NCBI GenBank assembly: GCA_900552675.1
Contig: USAI01000088.1
Coordinates: 1 to 9,195, forward strand
Direction of reading: 5' to 3'
Length of the DNA: 9,195 bases
Source of the DNA: an uncultured Prevotella sp.
GTDB taxonomy: Bacteria; Bacteroidota; Bacteroidia; Bacteroidales; Bacteroidaceae
Under the pieces are notes generated by a model. The model made no database searches, was not told the DNA's origin, and worked only from the letters and a program-made list of their open reading frames with translations. A program made the translations under genes and the position numbers. Shown piece after piece: positions 5,895 to 9,195 of this stretch (position 1 is the first letter of the stretch; each line of letters opens with the position of its first letter).

Positions 5895-7100
5895 TTACTG
5901 ATCAGGATACTGCTGATAGAGCTTCATGCCAAACTCGGGGGCAAGGGCGTAGATGGCGTCCATGACATCGGCCAACTGGTGCTCGTACTGCACCCACGAC
6001 TTTTCCTTCAAGAAGAAATAAAACTCGATGGGCAGACCCGTGCTTGTGGCTTCGAGTTGTCGTACCATAAACGTCATGTTCGTGTTTACGGTGTTGAGCG
6101 TTGACAGCCACTGCTCAACATATCGGCGAAAGAGGGCACTGTTTATCTGCTGCCCTTCAAGCTGCTTAGCAGTGAAGAAGCCACGGTTGATGAGATGCTG
6201 TTTGAGCGCATCGTCGGCAATGCGTATGCTGTGAAAGTCGAAGAACACCATACGCTTCACCCGTCGGCCATCGCTCTCCTGCATGCCCTTCCAGTTTTGA
6301 AACGAGTCGGCCACCAGCGTTACTGGCGACACCGTAACGATAGTATTATCAAAGTTGCGCACCTTGACGGTGGTGAGCGACATTTCTTCAACCACACCGT
6401 TCACGCCCGCCTTATCAAACTGTATCCAGTCGCCCTTATGCAACATATCGTTGCTGGTGAGACGCACGCCAGCCACAAGGCCCGTAATGGTGTCTTTAAA
6501 CACCAGCATCATAACGGCCGAAGTTGCACCCAAACCCGCCAAGAGGCTGAGCGGACTGCGCCCCAAGATGACGGCCACCGTAACCACAGTGCCAATAAAC
6601 ACCGCCACTATTTTCAATACGCCACACAGCGAGTGCAGATACTGCCTGGTTGACGAGCGCTCGGGCTTAGTCTCGATGTTACGAAAGGCCGAGATGAAAG
6701 CCAGCACCAAGCGCACCGTCATCACCACAATATATACAGCTGTGGCGCGGCTCATCAGCTCTTCAACCATGTGGTATTGGTAAAACACCAGCGGCAAGAG
6801 CAGCCATATAACGATGGCTGGCACAATGCGACAGGCCGAGATAAGCACCTCTCTACTGAACAGCACATCGTCCCATTTAGCATCGGTGTGAGCAGTGATA
6901 CGCAGCACGACTGGCAGCAACACGCGTCGGCATAGCAGTTCGGCCAGCCATGCCAAGAACACGGCTATCAACACCATGAGCACGTGGCGCACTATATGCA
7001 CGGCATTGCCTTGCATGCCTGTGAGCGATATCAATTGTTCAACCATATCGCGCACCGTGTCGAGCACGAGGATACGGTCTTGTTGAGGATTAACGGTCAT
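5895..7100 (-). CDS. MscS-family mechanosensitive channel, YbdG-like
   Basis: This 401-residue inner-membrane protein has TM segments at about 38-58, 87-107, 117-138 and 160-180, then the pore helix and MscS signature: GRSPLSLLAGLGATSAVMML, FKDTITGLVAGVRL (201-214). The cytoplasmic beta domain follows, with DMLHKGDWIQFDKAGVNGVV, EEMSLTTVKVRNFDNTIVTV and SPVTLVADSFQNWKGMQESDGRRVKR, and then a C-terminal vestibule domain to about 400. Length and the long N-terminal TM region match E. coli YbdG (miniconductance class, about 415 residues) better than MscS itself (286). It releases solutes on hypo-osmotic shock. I chose ATG 7100. The frame is open to ATG 7166, but those 22 extra residues (MARQPSARQLVNLS...) are a translation of the tandem octamer repeat, not protein. 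It is last in the minus-strand series; no consensus -7 element is visible upstream. Confidence 0.88.
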   Translation of the reverse strand: MTVNPQQDRILVLDTVRDMVEQLISLTGMQGNAVHIVRHVLMVLIAVFLAWLAELLCRRVLLPVVLRITAHTDAKWDDVLFSREVLISACRIVPAIVIWLLLPLVFYQYHMVEELMSRATAVYIVVMTVRLVLAFISAFRNIETKPERSSTRQYLHSLCGVLKIVAVFIGTVVTVAVILGRSPLSLLAGLGATSAVMMLVFKDTITGLVAGVRLTSNDMLHKGDWIQFDKAGVNGVVEEMSLTTVKVRNFDNTIVTVSPVTLVADSFQNWKGMQESDGRRVKRMVFFDFHSIRIADDALKQHLINRGFFTAKQLEGQQINSALFRRYVEQWLSTLNTVNTNMTFMVRQLEATSTGLPIEFYFFLKEKSWVQYEHQLADVMDAIYALAPEFGMKLYQQYPDQ

Positions 7101-7115
7101 TAAATATATTTTTAG

Positions 7116-7186
7116 TTGACGAGTTGACAAGTTGACAAGTTGACGAGCTGACGGTTGACGAGCCAACGAATTGACAAACTAACGAG
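7116..7186. repeat. Tandem TTGAC(A/G)AG octamer array
   Basis: Nine near-copies run head to tail: TTGACGAG (7116), TTGACAAG (7124), TTGACAAG (7132), TTGACGAG (7140), CTGACGG (7148, one base short), TTGACGAG (7155), CCAACGAA (7163), TTGACAAA (7171), CTAACGAG (7179). Copies nearest the channel gene are cleanest and the array decays away from it. Read on the other strand the unit is C(T/C)(T/C)GTCAA, which I recall seeing as intergenic repeats in Prevotella and Bacteroides genomes. It occupies the whole upstream region of the channel gene. Confidence 0.85.
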
Positions 7187-7197
7187 TTGTTGGTATG

Positions 7198-7217
7198 GCA
7201 AGCGGCGAAGCCGAGCA
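7198..7217. repeat. Dispersed GC-rich hairpin element, copy 1
   Basis: GCAAGCGGCGAAGCCGAGCA differs at one base from the copy at 8593-8612. Its core, CGGC-GAA-GCCG, is a tight hairpin. It lies about 48 nt beyond the stop of the carboxypeptidase gene (minus strand) and could act in 3' end formation, although no T-tract follows. Confidence 0.65.
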
Positions 7218-7264
7218 GACAAGTTGCGTGCTTTGAGAATAATTATCTACTTGCCAATTTTACA

Positions 7265-8515
7265 TTACGGTCGGCACAATTCGGTGCACACCTTATCTTG
7301 AAAGGCCCTACCATTGCGCGTATGTCTAAGCCCTTGGTTCATGATAGAGAAGGCCAGGCGATGGCCGTTGGCTGCGGTGCAGTAGCCCGCCAAGGTACTG
7401 ATGCCCGTTAGCGTTCCTGTTTTAGCATACACATTGCCATTGGTAAACGTGCCACGCATGCGCTCGCTCAGTGTGCCATCGGTGGCAGCGATGGGCAGCG
7501 ATGGCTTCAGGTGCAGCAATATGTTGCCCGTCTTTACGGCATAGCGCAAGAAAGCTACCTCGAGTTCGGCCGTAACATAATTATATAATGAGAGGCCCGA
7601 ACCATCGGCAAAGGTATAGTCGTTAGGGTTAAAGCCCAACTTCTGCACCAAACGTTTAATGATGGCGCGTGCCTGTAGGGCCGAAGCATGTTTGCTACCA
7701 CTGCTGGCCGCTATCTGGTAGAACATCGACTCGGCATACAGGTTGTCACTCTCCTTCAGCATCTTCAGCAATATCTGGTCCATGGTGTGAAAGCGGTGGC
7801 AGATGCAATAAGCGTTGCCAGGCTTGATGGCCGTGTCGAGGTTAGCCTCAACCACAATGCCCGCCTCGGTAAGCTTGTCGGCAAAGCGCTCAATAAAGTT
7901 GTCTTTACGGCTCAGCAGCAGCGGCGACAGTGTTGGGTTATCATCATCCCAGCACCATCCTTCGCCATACATCTTGTCATCCTTCATGCTCTTATCGGCA
8001 TAGATGTTACCACGTATGGTGTCTACCCCCATCTTGCGTATCGCCTCAACAAAGGCGCGAAGGTCGTCGAGGTTGAAGCGCGGGTCGAAGCCTCCCACGC
8101 AATATACATTACCGTTCAGCGTGTTGTTTTCAACCTTTCCTGTATAGCACAGTTCGGTATTAAACTGGTGGCTACCCCCCAGACGGTCGAGTGCCGTGAT
8201 GGCCGTAATCAGTTTCATGGTTGACGCAGGGCGCATAAGCTGTCGCTCGTTATGAGCATAGATAGCCGAGTCGGCATCAAGATCATACACCATCAGCGCC
8301 ACCTGCGAGGTTTTAAACATGCTGCTTTTCAGCAAGTGGTCGAGGTTTGTGCGCAACGACGCGGGCCACGACAGCGATAACGAGTCGGCGCAAACATCAT
8401 TCAGCGCGGCGCTGTCGGCTACGGCCGATTGCTCGTCGCGGTCTCTTACCTCTTGTGCCGTGGCCTGTAACAGCGACAAGAGGCAAGCCATACATACAAT
8501 AAGATATCTTTTCAT
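7265..8515 (-). CDS. dacB: D-alanyl-D-alanine carboxypeptidase/endopeptidase (PBP4, peptidase S13)
   Basis: The 416-residue periplasmic penicillin-binding protein trims or cleaves D-Ala-containing peptidoglycan cross-links. The signal peptide MKRYLIVCMACLLSLLQATA is cut before Q21. All three active-site motifs are present: S98-T-M-K101 in RPASTMKLITAITALDRLG, S256-D-N258 in ESDNLYAESMFYQIA, and K365-T-G367 in VYAKTGTLTGISTLAGY. Supporting family marks are GNVYCVGGFDPRF, the inserted domain I region with GEGWCWDDDNPTLSPLLL, and FADGSGLSLYNYVT. The length is close to the usual 430-480. Three in-frame ATGs spaced 9 nt apart (8533, 8524, 8515) arise from a tandem repeat. I chose 8515 because it gives the best signal peptide and has AAGGA about 8 nt upstream; the longer open frame up to 8617 would put 34 unrelated residues before the signal peptide. 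It sits 103 bp behind the small hypothetical gene and may share its transcript. Confidence 0.93.
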   Translation of the reverse strand: MKRYLIVCMACLLSLLQATAQEVRDRDEQSAVADSAALNDVCADSLSLSWPASLRTNLDHLLKSSMFKTSQVALMVYDLDADSAIYAHNERQLMRPASTMKLITAITALDRLGGSHQFNTELCYTGKVENNTLNGNVYCVGGFDPRFNLDDLRAFVEAIRKMGVDTIRGNIYADKSMKDDKMYGEGWCWDDDNPTLSPLLLSRKDNFIERFADKLTEAGIVVEANLDTAIKPGNAYCICHRFHTMDQILLKMLKESDNLYAESMFYQIAASSGSKHASALQARAIIKRLVQKLGFNPNDYTFADGSGLSLYNYVTAELEVAFLRYAVKTGNILLHLKPSLPIAATDGTLSERMRGTFTNGNVYAKTGTLTGISTLAGYCTAANGHRLAFSIMNQGLRHTRNGRAFQDKVCTELCRP

Positions 8516-8517
8516 CT

Positions 8518-8535
8518 TTATCATCCTTATCATCC
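8518..8535. repeat. Tandem 9-bp duplication upstream of dacB
   Basis: TTATCATCC occurs twice back to back (8518-8526 and 8527-8535). On the coding strand this gives GGATGATAA twice, creating additional in-frame ATG codons at 8524 and 8533 and a Shine-Dalgarno-like AAGGA before ATG 8515. Confidence 0.85.
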
Positions 8536-8560
8536 TCAAAAAAACTAATGTCAGTTTTGC

Positions 8561-8573
8561 ATGCCTTTGGCAT
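8561..8573. other. Small hairpin ATGCC-TTT-GGCAT upstream of dacB
   Basis: A perfect 5-bp stem with a 3-nt loop lies between the stop of the small hypothetical gene and the dacB start. It has no T-tract. With the larger hairpin at 8584-8618 it may separate the two coding regions on a shared transcript. The short stem could be chance. Confidence 0.3.
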
Positions 8574-8583
8574 ACTAATCGTT

Positions 8584-8618
8584 CGTGCTTAAGCAAGCGG
8601 CAAAGCCGAGCAAGCACG
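8584..8618 (-). terminator. Hairpin directly after the stop of the small hypothetical gene
   Basis: CGTGCTT (8584-8590) and AAGCACG (8612-8618) form a perfect 7-bp outer stem enclosing an inner CGGC-AAA-GCCG hairpin (8598-8608). On the minus strand the outer stem begins immediately after the TAA at 8621-8619. There is no T-tract, so it may be an inefficient terminator or an mRNA-stabilising end rather than a full stop before dacB. Confidence 0.45.
8593..8612. repeat. Dispersed GC-rich hairpin element, copy 2
   Basis: GCAAGCGGCAAAGCCGAGCA matches 7198-7217 at 19 of 20 positions. It forms the inside of the hairpin at 8584-8618. Both copies follow the 3' end of a minus-strand gene. Confidence 0.7.
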
Positions 8619-8999
8619 TTATTTGCTTTTATCGTCTTGTGTTTTTTCCCATTGTTGCCATTCTTTCATGGCCTCCTGCCACGATGTTTGTTCGCCGCTG
8701 GCCAGGGCCTCCTTCTGTTTCAGGGCCTCGTCGCGAGCCTTATCGCGTGCACGTTTAGCTTTCATATCGGCAATGGTAGCATCGTCAAGAATTTGAATAG
8801 CGCCACGGCGTATGGCCTCGTTCAGTTCTTCCTCGCCAAAAGCCTTGCCTTGTTCATTAAAGTCGGAGATATTAAACTCGTAGTTCACACGCAACTGGTG
8901 TCTTATTTCTTTCTGTTGCGCTCGGTTGCCAGCGTTCTTTAGGCGCAACAGCTTGGCTATGGCATTAATTTCGCCTTCGGCATATTTATTTCTTCCCAT
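8619..8999 (-). CDS. Small charged hypothetical protein, Bacteroidales type
   Basis: I recognise no functional family for this 126-residue protein. The N-terminal part (MGRNKYAEGEINAIAKLLRLKNAGNRAQQKEIRHQLRVNYEFNISDF, about 1-47) looks like a small, basic helical domain and resembles conserved hypothetical proteins I recall from Bacteroidales that start 'M-[AG]-R-K-K' and end this region with 'SDF'. The middle (EEELNEAIRRGAIQIL) is another helix. Residues about 75-126 are very rich in K, R, E, D and Q (MKAKRARDKARDEALKQKEALA) and should form a long helix or coiled coil. No signal peptide or TM segment is seen, so it is probably cytoplasmic. DNA or RNA binding is possible from the charge but unproven. 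It has its own promoter (9075-9083) and precedes dacB. Confidence 0.75.
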   Translation of the reverse strand: MGRNKYAEGEINAIAKLLRLKNAGNRAQQKEIRHQLRVNYEFNISDFNEQGKAFGEEELNEAIRRGAIQILDDATIADMKAKRARDKARDEALKQKEALASGEQTSWQEAMKEWQQWEKTQDDKSK

Positions 9000-9074
9000 A
9001 TTCGTTTTGTTCGTTCTTTGTGTTGAGCATACCGCCTTGCATGCCCACTGCTATTGTGTGTGTTATTTAAAAGT

Positions 9075-9105
9075 GCAAAGTTAGTGCATTTCGGCTAAAC
9101 ATAAA
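9075..9105 (-). promoter_or_regulatory. Promoter of the small hypothetical gene
   Basis: On the minus strand, TAACTTTGC (9083-9075) matches the -7 consensus. TTTA (9105-9102) lies 18 nt upstream as a one-mismatch -33 box. The leader would be about 70 nt, and the unit may continue into dacB. Confidence 0.5.
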
Positions 9106-9124
9106 TGATAAATAAAATTAAATG

Positions 9125-9157
9125 TTCGTATATTACACTGATTTATCGTACTTTTGC
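9125..9157 (+). promoter_or_regulatory. Promoter of the gene at the right edge
   Basis: TACTTTTGC at 9149-9157 matches the -7 consensus; TTCG at 9125-9128, 20 nt upstream, is a one-mismatch -33 box. The predicted transcription start (about 9162) coincides with the ATG of the following frame. Confidence 0.5.
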
Positions 9158-9161
9158 ATAT

Positions 9162-9195
9162 ATGAAGCCAACAATACATATCTTTTTGCTTGCCC
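9162..9195 (+). CDS. Start of a truncated plus-strand gene (possible secreted protein)
   Basis: ATG at 9162 opens M-K-P-T-I-H-I-F-L-L-A before the window ends. A lysine followed by a hydrophobic run looks like the beginning of a signal peptide. Only 11 codons are visible, so the product is unknown. Support comes from the promoter directly upstream and from divergence from the small hypothetical gene. Confidence 0.4.
   Translation, partial: MKPTIHIFLLA

Noticed and set aside
6195..6783. Long plus-strand open frames (152 and 142 residues)
   Set aside because: Both are antisense to the conserved core of the mechanosensitive channel, where the minus-strand frame has clear family motifs.
7101..7166. 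22-residue N-terminal extension of the MscS-like channel
   Set aside because: It is a translation of the tandem octamer repeat and is unlike any channel N-terminus; ATG 7100 is preferred.
8516..8617. 34-residue N-terminal extension of the carboxypeptidase
   Set aside because: It would bury the signal peptide and translates the hairpin repeat; ATG 8515 fits a secreted protein.
8319..8942. 207-residue plus-strand open frame with hydrophobic segments
   Set aside because: It runs antisense across the start of dacB and nearly all of the small hypothetical gene, with no promoter or recognisable domain.

Overview
The window looks like a chromosomal segment from a Bacteroidales bacterium, probably Prevotella or a close relative. 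Three things point there. Upstream regions carry the Bacteroidetes sigma-ABfr -7 element TAnnTTTG(C), in the best cases with a TTTG-like -33 element. Shine-Dalgarno sequences are mostly absent. The protein families (plug-bearing outer-membrane barrels, an OprB-like porin, a Bacteroidales-type small hypothetical) also fit. The genus is inferred from style, not from a marker gene.

Left part (1-3069, plus strand). A frameshifted, truncated remnant of a DUF4143-type AAA ATPase is followed by a two-gene unit. The first gene encodes a small two-TM protein with a C-terminal OmpR/PhoB-type winged helix facing the cytoplasm. The second encodes a TonB-dependent-receptor-like outer-membrane barrel. Between them, just upstream of the barrel promoter, lie three TGTCAG direct repeats spaced exactly 11 bp apart. 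This is the geometry and core sequence of a PhoB-type operator. I read it as a local sensor-regulator/receptor circuit without a kinase.

Middle (3134-5878). On the minus strand are an arginase-superfamily metalloenzyme with all six metal ligands and an antibiotic-biosynthesis-monooxygenase (YgiN-like) small protein. The gap between them holds a three-segment RNA element able to form two mutually exclusive hairpins. A plus-strand OprB-like porin is transcribed divergently from the monooxygenase; the shared 263-bp gap has promoter elements for both genes and a 7+5+7 palindrome. Behind the porin stop codon, in the same frame, is a 41-codon tail that reads like an outer-membrane-protein fragment.

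Right part (5895-8999, minus strand). In transcription order: a small charged hypothetical protein, a DacB/PBP4-type D-Ala-D-Ala carboxypeptidase, and a YbdG-like MscS mechanosensitive channel. Short repeats separate them: two near-identical copies of a GC-rich hairpin element, each just downstream of a stop codon, and a tandem array of TTGAC(A/G)AG octamers upstream of the channel. The theme of this part is the cell envelope (peptidoglycan trimming, osmotic relief), but nothing shows that the genes work as one pathway. At the right edge a new plus-strand gene begins almost on top of its own -7 element.

No tRNA, rRNA, CRISPR array, intact insertion sequence or recognised riboswitch was seen. 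No gene-free stretch exceeds about 263 bases; the two longest (3893-4154 and 4440-4702) are described through their elements.
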